NCBI RefSeq assembly: GCF_907164905.1
Contig: NZ_CAJRAF010000004.1
Coordinates: forward strand, 891,443 to 955,442
Direction of reading: 5' to 3'
DNA length: 64,000 nucleotides
Source: Dyadobacter sp. CECT 9275
Lineage (GTDB): Bacteria > Bacteroidota > Bacteroidia > Cytophagales > Spirosomataceae
Numbering within the stretch: the first letter of the stretch is position 1; every line of letters begins with the position of its first letter. This document shows, piece after piece, positions 36,758 through 45,494 of the stretch. Both the position numbers and the translations under genes were made by a program. The notes beneath the pieces were generated by a model. That model saw only the letters and a program-made list of their open reading frames with translations, did not search any database and was not told the DNA's origin.

Positions 36758-36950
36758 TATTAAGGCCGCTTTAAGCTCCTGCCCGTCTGCCAGGCCTCTT
36801 CTTTTCGGTCAAACCTGGCCCTAAACAGGACCACCACGCCCTGGGCTCCCTCTGTATCCGACAGGATATCTAAAAAATTCCCTCGTTTCGGTGACTTCCC
36901 GGGCAAAAGATAGTCTTAGCACAAAGGTTACATCACACTATCCGCCTGAA

Positions 36951-37577
36951 ATGATGAAAAACGAAGATTCTCTTTGGAAGTCGAGGCTGCAAATAACATT
37001 CACCAACTTTTTACATTCCTACTATCCGTCTCTGGCCGAGACCATTGACTTCAGGAAAAAATTTGAATGGCTGGACCAAGAGCTGGAACAGGTTTCGCTC
37101 GCTGACAACGGACCTTCCGTTCCACCCCAGGTTAACAAACTGGTGAAAGTGTTTAATGAAAACGGAGAAGAACAGTGGATACTCATCCATCTGGCATTGC
37201 AGGGCAGTGATGACAAGGATGTGGCGGAACGGCTGTTTACCTACTATTACCGGATTTTTACAACCTATCACAAACCCATAACCGTTTTCACCCTATCCCC
37301 GGACGACAATCCTTCTGCCCGGCTGCATGAAAATCCGGCTCTTTCTGTTTTTAATACTTTAAAGCTTTGTAATCAGTACAAAGAGCATCTGCTGAAAATA
37401 GATAACCCCGTGGCTATGCTGGTAGCTGCATTTCAGGCCTTACCGGAAAACGGCGTTCGTAAGAGCATCTCCCCTGCCCCCCCAAATGGATTGGTTTTGC
37501 ATAAGATTCAACAAAAAGTAAATCTGATGATTAATGTCGGTCGTGCATTTTCGGTGAGGTATACCAACCCGTTTTAA
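36951..37577 (+). CDS. Rpn/transposase-associated nuclease-like protein
   Basis: About 208 residues from ATG 36951 (GTG 36891 also in frame). FTNFLHSYYPSLAETIDFRK, FEWLDQELEQV, WILIHLALQGSDDKDVAERL and TYYYRIFTTYHKPITVFTLS follow the layout of Rpn (recombination-promoting nuclease, PD-(D/E)xK) proteins, in which H-EVQ and ERMFRYNYRL motifs recur. The usual catalytic Glu of EVQ is replaced here by Leu (LALQG), so activity is doubtful. Located just before tRNA-Asp. Confidence 0.5.
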   Translation: MMKNEDSLWKSRLQITFTNFLHSYYPSLAETIDFRKKFEWLDQELEQVSLADNGPSVPPQVNKLVKVFNENGEEQWILIHLALQGSDDKDVAERLFTYYYRIFTTYHKPITVFTLSPDDNPSARLHENPALSVFNTLKLCNQYKEHLLKIDNPVAMLVAAFQALPENGVRKSISPAPPNGLVLHKIQQKVNLMINVGRAFSVRYTNPF

Positions 37578-37652
37578 GAAACTGTTATTCAGCAGTATAA
37601 TAAAAATATTAAAAATTATAAACAAATGACTAGGTTTTAATCTCAGATCCGT

Positions 37653-37660
37653 TACTTTTG
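37653..37660 (+). promoter_or_regulatory. -7 box of tRNA-Asp (TACTTTTG)
   Basis: TACTTTTG matches TAnnTTTG, 38 bases before the tRNA. A T-rich -33 region lies near 37635. Confidence 0.5.
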
Positions 37661-37697
37661 CACCACGTTTTCACCATAACGATGGCAAAAATGAAAC

Positions 37698-37771
37698 GGT
37701 TTGGTAGTTCAGCTGGTTAGAATACATGCCTGTCACGCATGGGGTCGCGGGTTCGAGTCCCGTCCAGACCG
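37698..37771 (+). tRNA. tRNA-Asp (anticodon GTC), island insertion site
   Basis: 74 bases. Acceptor GGTTTGG/CCAGACC, anticodon loop CTGTCAC (GTC at 37732-37734), T-arm GCGGGTTCGAGTCCCGT. Its 3' end through CA (37758-37773) is repeated exactly at 43005-43020. Confidence 0.96.
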
Positions 37772-37773
37772 CA
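37758..37773 (+). repeat. attL-like direct repeat in tRNA-Asp
   Basis: 16 bases identical to 43005-43020, within the tRNA T-arm and acceptor. Confidence 0.75.
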
Positions 37774-37794
37774 GATTACATTTTCAAAATGCTT

Positions 37795-37829
37795 AAAACC
37801 CTGTTTAATTTATTTAAACAGGGTTTTTC
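37795..37829 (+). terminator. terminator downstream of tRNA-Asp
   Basis: AAAACCCTGTTTAA (37795-37808) pairs with TTAAACAGGGTTTT (37814-37827), 5-base loop, then T/C. It is inside the island and now ends the tRNA transcript. Confidence 0.75.
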
Positions 37830-37873
37830 TTTTGGGATAGACTACCAAAATATTCAAAAATGCCCAAAATTAA

Positions 37874-37906
37874 AGTGCGTCTTTTGTAAGACAAAAAAGA
37901 CGCACT
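37874..37906. repeat. 12-bp inverted repeat (second hairpin)
   Basis: AGTGCGTCTTTT (37874-37885) and AAAAGACGCACT (37895-37906). GC-rich outer stem, no T run beyond. No gene ends here. The stretch from here to 38074 shows no coding signal. Confidence 0.5.
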
Positions 37907-38074
37907 GAAAAGCATACAATTATCTGACATACAATATCTTAATAAGATTTACATCTTGTTTCGCTAAGGCGGAGTTCGACCTTTGTTTAACTCTAAATGT
38001 TTGTGATTATGTTGAAAAAAGTTTCGGACTGCTCTTCTTCTTGAAACAGCCCAAATCCTCCTATGTTTACAAAA

Positions 38075-38353
38075 CTAATTGATTATCAGGATAAAAGTCA
38101 GATTTCTGCTATAAAGTGATAAAAGGGTGAGAGCAGATACAAACCTCAATAACTCATGAAGTATATTGTTTTCTAGAAATTGCCTCATCCTTTTTATCTT
38201 TTCGAGTCTGAACAGAATGTAAGGAGTTGAGCATCGCTCATTATCCAGAATATCCAGCCCGGAGACAACTATGTTAACGTTTTCTTCTATTTTATTTGGA
38301 ACAAAACTGGTCGAAGAGGGCGTGCTGTTAATAATGTAATTTGATAGCTGCAA
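38075..38353 (-). CDS. doubtful hypothetical ORF in the island
   Basis: 92 codons, AT-rich, no recognisable domain; hydrophobic C-terminus (FVSALTLLSLYSRNLTFILI). No promoter or supporting neighbour is visible. It may be chance or a remnant. Confidence 0.2.
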   Translation of the reverse strand: MQLSNYIINSTPSSTSFVPNKIEENVNIVVSGLDILDNERCSTPYILFRLEKIKRMRQFLENNILHELLRFVSALTLLSLYSRNLTFILIIN

Positions 38354-38505
38354 ATAGCAAGCTCATAAGAAATCAAATAGAATTTGCGTTGAAAATGTGG
38401 ATCAATAAATATTAGTCAGCTAAATCAATCAATCGTATGTACAAAGTGGTACAGATATTTGTAAGGAGATGCTTATTGTTTTTGGGTTGGTTTATCGTCT
38501 TTTTA

Positions 38506-39363
38506 GAGCGTGTTTGGGAATTGAGAAGAATAGAGATCGTACCATCTTTGCAGTGACCAAACGTTAAAGAGTTGATTAAACAGTATATTAGACTGACCGA
38601 TCTCCAATGGGGTGCAATATCGGTATTTTTGGATACAAAACGTAAGCGGAAATTGAATCTGCGGGATGTTATAGATGCGATTTTCTACATTTTAAGAACA
38701 GGTTGTCAGTGGCGAAACTTACCCGATAGCTATCCTCCCTGGCAGGCCATATTTTGGTATTTTTCCAAATGGAAAAAGTCAAATATTTTCGCAGAAATTA
38801 ATATTGCCCTCAATAAGCTCGATAGAAAAAACAATGGCAGAGATGAAAATCCTGCTATATTTAGCGCTGATAGCCAATCAGTTAAATTGGCTCCAATGAT
38901 TTGGGAGAACCGTGGATTGGACGCCCACAAAAAAGTAAATGGGAGAAAAAGACAATTTCTCGTTGACAGTGGTGGAAGGCTTTGGTTTGCCAAAGTACAT
39001 GCTGCAAACATACATGACGGTGCAGCTGCATTAGGATTTATGCCAGACATTATTTGCCAAAACGAGCGCTTGGTTAAAATTTATGGTGACCAGGCGTATG
39101 CAGGAGTTTTCGCAGACGAGATTGAAAAACATAAGATCAAATTTGAAAAAGCTGCTAAGCCCGAATCAACGAAAGGCTTTATTCCGGTTGCCAAAAGATG
39201 GGTAGTCGAGAGAACTATTGCTTGGTCTAATTTCTTTAGAAGAATTGTCAAGGATTATGAGTATACCGTCACATCCAGTGTAGGATGGCTGTATTTAGCG
39301 AATATTCAAATCATGTTACAACGAATTTACTCAACAGACAAAATATAATTCCCAAACACGCTC
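38506..39363 (+). mobile_element. IS5-family (IS427 group) insertion sequence, complete
   Basis: Perfect 17-bp terminal inverted repeats: GAGCGTGTTTGGGAATT at 38506-38522 and its complement at 39347-39363. TTA on both sides (38503-38505 and 39364-39366) is the target duplication. 858 bases with one transposase. Inserted into the signal-peptide region of a lipoprotein gene. Confidence 0.93.
38572..39348 (+). CDS. IS5-family transposase
   Basis: 258 residues with a TTG start at 38572. N-terminal IRLTDLQWGAISVFLDTKRK and TGCQWRNLPDSYPPWQAIFW are the DUF4096-like helix-turn-helix. Catalytic residues appear in FSADSQSVKLAP, KIYGDQAYAGVF and WVVERTIAWSNFFRRI (DDE). Single intact frame ending just inside the right inverted repeat, so the element looks functional. 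Confidence 0.93.
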   Translation: MIKQYIRLTDLQWGAISVFLDTKRKRKLNLRDVIDAIFYILRTGCQWRNLPDSYPPWQAIFWYFSKWKKSNIFAEINIALNKLDRKNNGRDENPAIFSADSQSVKLAPMIWENRGLDAHKKVNGRKRQFLVDSGGRLWFAKVHAANIHDGAAALGFMPDIICQNERLVKIYGDQAYAGVFADEIEKHKIKFEKAAKPESTKGFIPVAKRWVVERTIAWSNFFRRIVKDYEYTVTSSVGWLYLANIQIMLQRIYSTDKI

Positions 39364-39799
39364 TTAGTAGCCTCTTGCAAAGAAGATCCATATGTAATTA
39401 CATGCAAAGATGGCCTTGTAGAATATCAGGAGATAAACAATGTAGAGCTAGCTTATTTTATAAATGTTAAAGATGATGATAAGTTCATTCAGCGGATTAT
39501 TCAGTCGCAATCTGAACTAGAACAATCCATTGATTTTTCTAGGGTAGACACTAAGATTGATTTCAAAAAGAAGACATTGCTTGCTGGTTGCGTATACTCC
39601 CTTCAGCTAGCAAATTTGATTCGACAGGAAGTCAGTAGTGATTGTAATAGTGAAGAGATAACTTATAGGATTATATTAAAATATCATCAATATCTTCCCG
39701 ATGCAGGGTACACAAAGTTCTTTGCTATCATTCCAAAGATTTCCGACAAAACAAGAGTCAGGTTTATTATCGATTTTGAAAAATAATACTAAATCCGAT

Positions 39800-40859
39800 T
39801 TAAATTGACGTGTTTCTTATATACGGAAAACATGTAAGTGAAATTACATTGTCGATAGATTTTGAAATTATTTCAACGATTTTCTCAATTCTAATTTGCG
39901 CCAGTTCCAAGGTTTCGAACACTTTACTCTTTAAATGCCTGCGGACTTTTTTGAAGAATCGCTCAATTGGATTTAGCTCAGGGCAAGCAGGTGGTAATTT
40001 TTTAAATACTAATTTGTCTTCGTTAAAAAGTTCTTCCTTATGTGCTTTTGCGCCATCGGCAATAAACAATGATTTTTGCCCAATGCTCTCTTCAACTTTT
40101 TGAATAAACCACCCAAAGGATGTACTGTCGAGCTTAGGGAGAAAAGTCGCAAAGCCTTCGCCAGTAAATGGGCATATTGTTAAGTACAGGTACGTATTTT
40201 CATAACCTATCTTAACCGGTGCTATAGGTCTATGACCCATAGGAGCCCATTTCCTACTTAATTCTGTTCGCGTACCAGCCCTGAGTTCATCACGGTGCGT
40301 CGGTGCGATGAAAAAAGATCGCGTGATCTGCAAAACCAGAACGCATTTCACAAATTTTTTCGCTTCGGCGATCCGATTAAAGTCATCTACATTTCCAGGC
40401 TTTTGGCGTACATTAACAGGGCGACCTGTTTTTGCCTTTATTTTCAATCGTTTACATAAGTCACTAACCCCGCTGATACTGTACTTTACACCTAAATTCC
40501 CAGCCAGATAAGCTTGAATATCCGCTAATGTCTGTGCTTGATCTGAAAGTAAAAAAGATCGTAGCTGACTAATCTGAACGCTACCGCTTCGGCGGTCCGA
40601 TTAACTTACCCCACCAACGTTCAGAATAAGTAAACAGCAGGCTGCTAATTCCGCCTTTTACGTAACTGCTCCACAATCTCTGTGACTGCCGCTCGCCCAG
40701 GCCGATGGATGCACCGGCAGCGGATTGACTCCGAAAATTACCTGTTTTTAACATGCGTATAAATCGGATGCGATCACGGCGCATTGCATTTGCGAACACA
40801 CAGCGGCAGATATTGCTACGGCAAAACTCCATTGCAGACTTTTTCAGATAGTAAGGCAA
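39800..40859 (-). pseudogene. decayed IS630-family transposase
   Basis: The N-terminal frame (40859-40581, helix-turn-helix, RRDRIRFIRMLKTGNFRSQS, ASIGLGERQSQRLW) and the C-terminal frame (open from about 40580 to 39800) are out of register near 40583. The C-terminal part keeps DDE-like residues (THRDELRAGTRTELSRKWAP, SLFIADGAKAHK, CPELNPIERFFKKVRRH). Two short related segments ending in CGCTTCGGCG then [AG]TCCGATTAA lie at 40311-40380 and 40551-40604, the second at the frameshift. Terminal inverted repeats were not found. Confidence 0.75.
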
Positions 40860-41063
40860 TTGCCAAAAGCAAAAACGTCAATGATCTTTTTGACAAAAGT
40901 GATAACTTTAAATTGCCTGGTAAAGCGGAAACGAGCTCCGCTGGAGAGCAACTCGCCAGGAATAACCAGGTCGACGGAAATGAAAAAGGGGCTGAGAATT
41001 TCCCGGCCCCTTCTCAAATTCATTTTTTGAGTAATTCCTGAAAAAACTCAACTGTCAGATCTA

Positions 41064-41470
41064 GTGTTGGCTATTACAATTGATCGGACGAGTTTGGCTT
41101 ATTTTCAGGCTCCTGAGGGACTTTTCCGCGAGGCTTTTTGCCGCTTTCGCCTTCCTTTCGCTTTAGGGCTTTTATTTTTTCATCGTAAGTTTCCTTTTCG
41201 ATCTTATAGCGTCCAGTTGCCCAAGCTTCAACAACCGTCTTGGCTAGTTTGATTTTCTTCAAGCGCTCTTCCCGCCGTTTCAACTCAGCAAGAACATCAA
41301 TTTTCTCTGGCTTCTCTTTCTGGTCAGTGCTGGAGGCAATAGCAAGCAGTTTGCCTATTTCCGACTATAGTTGTTGCTCTAAACGCTTTATATATTCATA
41401 GCTCATTTACCCTCGCGGCGAACCGCTTATGCTTGCTGGCATTGGCTTGTATTTTCGTGCCATCTAGTTT
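41064..41470 (-). pseudogene. IS1182-family transposase remnant
   Basis: Read on the minus strand, KLDGTKIQANASKHKR (near 41470-41423) continues in another frame as MSYEYIKRLEQQL with an in-frame stop, then LAELKRREERLKKIKLAKTV, YDEKIKALKRKEGESGKKPR and GKVPQEPENKPNSSDQL to 41074. These are the central blocks of IS1182 transposases. The N- and C-terminal parts are missing and at least one frameshift and one stop are present. Confidence 0.65.
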
Positions 41471-41512
41471 TTATCTTTTTTTTACGACGACCAGGCACCT
41501 CACTCAGATTTT

Positions 41513-41685
41513 TTTTCTAGAACTTGACGGCCAAGATCTGTCCAAATTTCATCCAACGTCTGCTCGTATTCGTAAAAAGTTTTCTTGTCTTTAAGGTTCT
41601 GCAGCTCCTCAAATCTCTGGATTGCTAAGGCTAAATATTCTCCTTGGTCACGACTGATGGATATTTGATAGAAAAACTCTAAGTT
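41513..41685 (-). pseudogene. 3' fragment of a conserved hypothetical protein
   Basis: A continuous minus-strand frame reads LEFFYQISISRDQGEYLALA, IQRFEELQNLKDKKTFYEYE, QTLDEIWTDLGRQVLEKKSE and stops. It has the regularity of a real protein C-terminus (helical, charged) but no start. It is cut on its upstream side. I do not recognise the family. Confidence 0.4.
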
Positions 41686-41783
41686 AGGATATCAAAACGA
41701 CAATCTGTAATGCACCACACATAACCACGAGCGCCGAACTTTCGCCTGCTAATTCTATTAATTAATCCATTTGCCATTTAAAA

Positions 41784-42575
41784 CTATTGAGGTGTGATTT
41801 GACCCCTCGCAACTTCGATGGCATTCGCTATACTATCCCAAAGAATTATCCTCTGTTTTAAGGCAATAGCAACTGCGTGTGATGCTTCTTGCCACTTAAC
41901 TTCATCGTTACCACAAAGTGAGGTAGTCATATCATAGGCAAGGTGAGAATGGTGATCGCCATCAACTTCAATATGTCTTTCCAGGTAGTACTTGAATATC
42001 CCAATGCTTTCCGGGGTTTGTTGATGTAATTCCTTCACAAACGAGATGAACATTCCAGGTATCAGATCTTCACGACCGAACGTGAACACGGCCGCTTGTA
42101 TATACTGCTTGTCGTCTTCTATTAAAGAGAAAGTGTGGTTAACAAAATCAATAACACTATTTGGAATACCGGATAGTTCGAGTGATTCTTCCACTGATTT
42201 TCCGGATGCAATGAATTCAATAAACTGCTCAATACTTTTGGTTTCACTTCCTGCCTGCTTCATAGACTTGAGGTAAAGTTCAAAATGGCTGCACCTATTT
42301 CCATCCAAATCTACATCACTTTCCTCGCCGGTTACAATTTCATTGATTAGGAATCGTGTCTCTGGATTGCCCACCGGCAACCATGGAGTAGTAACACATG
42401 TGAGCTTAATTTGTAACGCCTTAAGTAGGGACATAAAATCCCAGACGGCGAAAACGTGATACTCCATGAAAATCCGTAAGTCCTCCAAACTTTTGATTTC
42501 GCTATATAGACGGTGATTGACTAGTTGGTTTGTAAGTGAAGCGTTCACTTCTTGAAGTATTTGAATCTGTTTCAT
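41784..42575 (-). CDS. DUF3050 family haem-oxygenase-fold protein
   Basis: 263 residues. [20 protein letters not shown] then [56 protein letters not shown] and [20 protein letters not shown] fit DUF3050, an all-helical family of the haem-oxygenase-like fold. The His and Glu/Asp residues in [13 protein letters not shown] and HIEVDGDHH are in positions that in related proteins bind two metal ions. It is the only intact non-transposase gene in the island and so its likely cargo. Substrate unknown. Confidence 0.8.
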   Translation of the reverse strand: MKQIQILQEVNASLTNQLVNHRLYSEIKSLEDLRIFMEYHVFAVWDFMSLLKALQIKLTCVTTPWLPVGNPETRFLINEIVTGEESDVDLDGNRCSHFELYLKSMKQAGSETKSIEQFIEFIASGKSVEESLELSGIPNSVIDFVNHTFSLIEDDKQYIQAAVFTFGREDLIPGMFISFVKELHQQTPESIGIFKYYLERHIEVDGDHHSHLAYDMTTSLCGNDEVKWQEASHAVAIALKQRIILWDSIANAIEVARGQITPQ

Positions 42576-43004
42576 TTAACGATGCGAATGTTGAAGTCGA
42601 TCGCAAAATTAATGCCGCAAAGTGGTAATACAATATAGTAGTAGGAAAGTCGCCATGAGTAACAGGCCTTATTATCATATAGGGATAATACAAAATTCTT
42701 GCGGATGCTTTTTTATCTTTTATCTTATTGGACTTGCCAGTGTAAACGATAAGATAATTGTAAAGCAGGTAATTTTGAAAATGTATGCATGTCAATCGAG
42801 TAGCTCAATAAATTTGTTATATAAAGTGGTATTTTCAAGCTAGGAATAATGATGTTTCAACATCCGTCCAGTCCGCAAGGTACTTTAGCAAAGAAATTTG
42901 TTAAAAATTAGTACCGGATTTATTGAGAAGCGCCAATCGTGTAGTTCTTGTTAGGAACAGACAGTAAGTATCTGAATTAAAAGTAGATACATATTACAAT
43001 TTGT
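42576..43004. other. AT-rich end of the island, no gene
   Basis: About 430 bases between the DUF3050 start and the right att-like repeat. Only short ORFs without coding character. The DUF3050 promoter should be here. Confidence 0.4.
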
Positions 43005-43020
43005 TCCCGTCCAGACCGCA
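43005..43020 (+). repeat. attR-like direct repeat
   Basis: 16 bases identical to the tRNA-Asp 3' end at 37758-37773. The bases further upstream do not match, so this is a short duplicated core and not a second tRNA. Confidence 0.75.
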
Positions 43021-43026
43021 AAAAAC

Positions 43027-43058
43027 AAAAAAGCACTGGTAATCAGTGCTTTTTTGCA
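43027..43058. terminator. hairpin terminator after the right att repeat
   Basis: AAAAAAGCACTG (43027-43038) and CAGTGCTTTTTT (43044-43055), 12-bp stem, 5-base loop, T run. Its place six bases after the repeat suggests it was the original terminator of tRNA-Asp. Confidence 0.8.
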
Positions 43059-43121
43059 TTACAGTAAAATAAGCAATCACTACTTGGGTATTCCGCCAAG
43101 GACACCAAATTAACCTGCACT

Positions 43122-44135
43122 TCAGCATCCCCCGCCCCTTGGTATGGCATAGATGGCATTGCCAGAAACAAATAAATTGAATACCTTATCTTCAATAGAA
43201 GGAAGTAACAGTTGCCAGGTTTTTCCCTTGTCAGAAGATCTGTAAATTCCTGCCGGGTGACCACAGAACATATAACCACCAACCTCTTTAATGGAGGCGA
43301 TGTAGAGACTTGCGGGAAGGCCGGCATCAACAGGCTGCCATGTTTTACCGCCGTCGTATGATGTCCGTACTCTCCTGGTCTCCGTCTCCGTATTGCAAGT
43401 GATAGCGGCAAATCCACCTTTGATACATTCAACTGTGATGCCAACACCGCCCTCGCTAATCACCAATTCCCAGCTTTCACCGTCATCAGTCGATCTTATT
43501 ATACCCTCCTGACTAGTCGCCAGGAGTACACCTTTCGACTCTACAAATTTCAATCCCCAACCTCCGGTATGGAAATGTTTCCAGGTTTCTCCACCGTCGA
43601 TGGATTTGGAGAGACTGGAGTTGGAGCCGATGAAAACGGCGCCGCCGACAGTTTCAAAAACAGTGCGTACCCCTTTTCCTGGAAAATTCGTGTATACAGG
43701 TGACCATAGACTAGCCCCGTTTATTCTTTGTAAAAACTGTCCGCTGGAATTGTATGCCAATATCCCGGTCTTGCCAGGCACAATGCTGCTATGCTCGTCA
43801 GGGAAAACCTCCCGTTTCCAAAAAGGAGCGGTAGCATTTGGTTTACTTTGATATATCTCGTTTCCGGTACGCAGAAAGGCCCCATGATCATTGGCAAGGA
43901 AACCATCTCTGGGAATGTCATCTCCCTGCAAACTTTCAGGTAATCCCTCGCTAATGTCCTGCCATGTCTGCCCGCCATCCACTGACTTAAAAATGATGTT
44001 TGCAGCTACTGCCTTATCTCCTTTTTGTGCTTGTTCACCATCCGGAAGTGAGGATGACTGCGGAAATTCCAAAGCCTGATCAAAGGCAAAGGAGAAGGGA
44101 AAAAAGAGTAAAAAAGAGAGGTGATGGATTTTCAT
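43122..44135 (-). CDS. exported BNR/Asp-box repeat protein
   Basis: 337 residues from ATG 44135 (MKIHHLSFLLFFPFSFAFDQ is a signal peptide); ATG 44186 is also in frame. At least five Asp-box repeats: SVDGGQTWQDIS, SIDGGETWKHF, STDDGESWELV, SYDGGKTWQPV and SSDKGKTWQLL. This indicates a beta-propeller like YCF48 or sortilin-type proteins; catalytic sialidase residues were not seen. The C-terminus (IPRGGGC) is short and may lack a sorting domain. A TACATTTG box on the minus strand lies upstream at 44198-44191. Confidence 0.8.
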   Translation of the reverse strand: MKIHHLSFLLFFPFSFAFDQALEFPQSSSLPDGEQAQKGDKAVAANIIFKSVDGGQTWQDISEGLPESLQGDDIPRDGFLANDHGAFLRTGNEIYQSKPNATAPFWKREVFPDEHSSIVPGKTGILAYNSSGQFLQRINGASLWSPVYTNFPGKGVRTVFETVGGAVFIGSNSSLSKSIDGGETWKHFHTGGWGLKFVESKGVLLATSQEGIIRSTDDGESWELVISEGGVGITVECIKGGFAAITCNTETETRRVRTSYDGGKTWQPVDAGLPASLYIASIKEVGGYMFCGHPAGIYRSSDKGKTWQLLLPSIEDKVFNLFVSGNAIYAIPRGGGC

Positions 44136-44190
44136 GAATAAAATGGGTTTGGTGAAATGATAGAATGAAATTGTTTTTAACTTCACATAT

Positions 44191-44198
44191 CAAATGTA
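44191..44198 (-). promoter_or_regulatory. -7 box (TACATTTG) for the BNR protein
   Basis: Exact TAnnTTTG match on the minus strand, 56 bases before ATG 44135. It would lie inside the leader if the ATG at 44186 were used, which favours 44135. Confidence 0.5.
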
Positions 44199-44247
44199 GG
44201 CACCCGTGTTGCTGCTCTTTGTAAATCAATTGTAAAAAGAAATGTAA

Positions 44248-45378
44248 ATGCGTGTAAATTCTGCTGTTACCGGCATTTTCACAAAACGGTGGGTGGTGCG
44301 CTCCGGCATTACCGCGATGATACTTACTATTTTTTTTATCACCTCGTCATTCACAGCACATACCAGCCGCGACTCAAGGGCGAAACAAGTGAACCTCATG
44401 ATCCGCCAAACGGGCCATAGGCTACTGCTTCAGGCAGGCGACTCAACCTCGCGTGTATTACCTGTTACCGAAATTAAAGAAGGCACGTTTCTGCTGAGGT
44501 TCGAAAAGGAATTCGTTTTTAACCATGACTCACTCATGGTGCTGTCACGGAGCCTGCTTCCCAAAACACAGTTTCCTTCCGGTTACACCGTTACGGTACA
44601 AGATTGCCTCAAAGGCGGCATCGTCTATGGTTTCCAGGTAAATAATACCTCTCCGGACGTCCTAGCTTGCAGTGGCAGAAGGCAACCGGCAGGTTGTTAT
44701 ACCATCGAATTTTACTTCCCGGATTTTTATGCGAACGTAAAACAGGAGAAAGCTGACAACGACCAGCTGACTGCATCCGTCAAAGTGGGTACTCAGGTTG
44801 TTGGCCCCAAAGCTAAAGAATTCAAAACGGCCACCTTCGGCGAAGGAACAGAGGAACTCAAATCCGTTAAAACCGATCCGAGGGGAATCAATCCTGGACT
44901 TGAAGAATCGGTCACGACAGCCTTTGACTATCCATTAATCTATGTGGTTTACAGCGGCATTCTTATACTGCTGGTTATGACCTTGTTCATTGGGCATTTT
45001 GGTAAATATGTTAAAAAGGGGCCGGGGCAGAATCAGAATTACGCTTTAAGGAAAGAGCCCGTCCCGGAATTGACTGCACTCGGAAGTTTCTTATTTAACG
45101 TAAAAGGGCAGCGTTTGCTTTTAGGAAGCGAGGTGATTAGTCTCACAGACAAAGAATGTAAGGTTCTGGAATTACTTCACAAAAATTTCGGGGAACTGAT
45201 CCCCCGCGAAACGCTCCTCCAGGAAGTCTGGATCAACGAAGGAGTTTTCACTGGTCGCAGCCTGGACATGTTTGTATCCAAACTTCGAAAGAAATTAAGC
45301 CCAGATCCTGAGCTGAGAATAACCAATGTTCATGGGAAGGGTTATAAGCTGGAGATACCGGAACGACAGATTATTTGA
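44248..45378 (+). CDS. membrane-anchored winged-helix transcriptional regulator (ToxR-like layout)
   Basis: 376 residues. N-terminal hydrophobic segment at about 18-36 (SGITAMILTIFFITSSFTAH), a presumed periplasmic domain to about 225, a membrane helix (PLIYVVYSGILILLVMTLFI), then an OmpR/PhoB-type winged helix at about 285-375: EVISLTDKECKVLELLHKNF, GELIPRETLLQEVWINEG, RSLDMFVSKLRKKL and ITNVHGKGYKLEI. The DNA-binding domain is C-terminal, the reverse of ToxR. Such a protein could sense envelope signals and bind DNA directly. The adjacent metallo-beta-lactamase at 45495 is a candidate target (inference). Confidence 0.82.
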   Translation: MRVNSAVTGIFTKRWVVRSGITAMILTIFFITSSFTAHTSRDSRAKQVNLMIRQTGHRLLLQAGDSTSRVLPVTEIKEGTFLLRFEKEFVFNHDSLMVLSRSLLPKTQFPSGYTVTVQDCLKGGIVYGFQVNNTSPDVLACSGRRQPAGCYTIEFYFPDFYANVKQEKADNDQLTASVKVGTQVVGPKAKEFKTATFGEGTEELKSVKTDPRGINPGLEESVTTAFDYPLIYVVYSGILILLVMTLFIGHFGKYVKKGPGQNQNYALRKEPVPELTALGSFLFNVKGQRLLLGSEVISLTDKECKVLELLHKNFGELIPRETLLQEVWINEGVFTGRSLDMFVSKLRKKLSPDPELRITNVHGKGYKLEIPERQII

Positions 45379-45414
45379 AATAAAAAGTTTGCGAGTATTC
45401 TTTTTATTTCAAAT
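45373..45414 (+). terminator. hairpin overlapping the regulator stop codon
   Basis: ATTTGAAATAAAAAG (45373-45387) pairs with CTTTTTATTTCAAAT (45400-45414), 15 bp, 12-base loop. The right arm carries a T run. It contains the TGA stop at 45376-45378 and may separate transcription of the regulator from the beta-lactamase. Confidence 0.55.
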
Positions 45415-45494
45415 ACACAAATTTTATAAATCACGGGCTTCTCGACTGGATAAATGAAGAACACGGCATATCTTCGCAGCTAATTCCTTTCACT

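Larger units (their letters stand above)
38437..39786 (+). pseudogene. lipoprotein gene split by an IS427-type element
   Basis: ATG 38437 opens 23 codons (MYKVVQIFVRRCLLLFLGWF then IVFL) up to the IS edge at 38505. Removing the IS and one TTA repeat continues in the same frame at 39367 with VASCKEDPYVITCKDGLVEY and on to TAA 39786. The join recreates a lipobox, LVASC, at the end of a signal peptide. The restored protein has 162 residues and no known domain. Lipidation and export are inference from the lipobox. Confidence 0.8.
37758..43020. mobile_element. small genomic island integrated at tRNA-Asp
   Basis: TCCCGTCCAGACCGCA occurs at the 3' end of tRNA-Asp (37758-37773) and again at 43005-43020. 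This is the hallmark of site-specific integration at a tRNA. The segment between is clearly more AT-rich than its surroundings. It is packed with IS remnants and carries a DUF3050 gene. A strong hairpin directly after the right copy fits the displaced original tRNA terminator. No integrase is recognisable, so the island is a remnant or was mobilised in trans. Confidence 0.7.

Noticed and set aside
37794..37908. Short ORF after tRNA-Asp with a CxxC-like pair
   Set aside because: It spans the terminator hairpin and a second inverted repeat; no other coding sign.
42622..42843. 73-codon plus-strand ORF near the island end
   Set aside because: AT-rich chance frame overlapping the presumed DUF3050 promoter; no domain.
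43005..43020. A second tRNA-Asp gene at the right island edge
   Set aside because: Only the last 16 bases match; D-arm and anticodon arm are missing.
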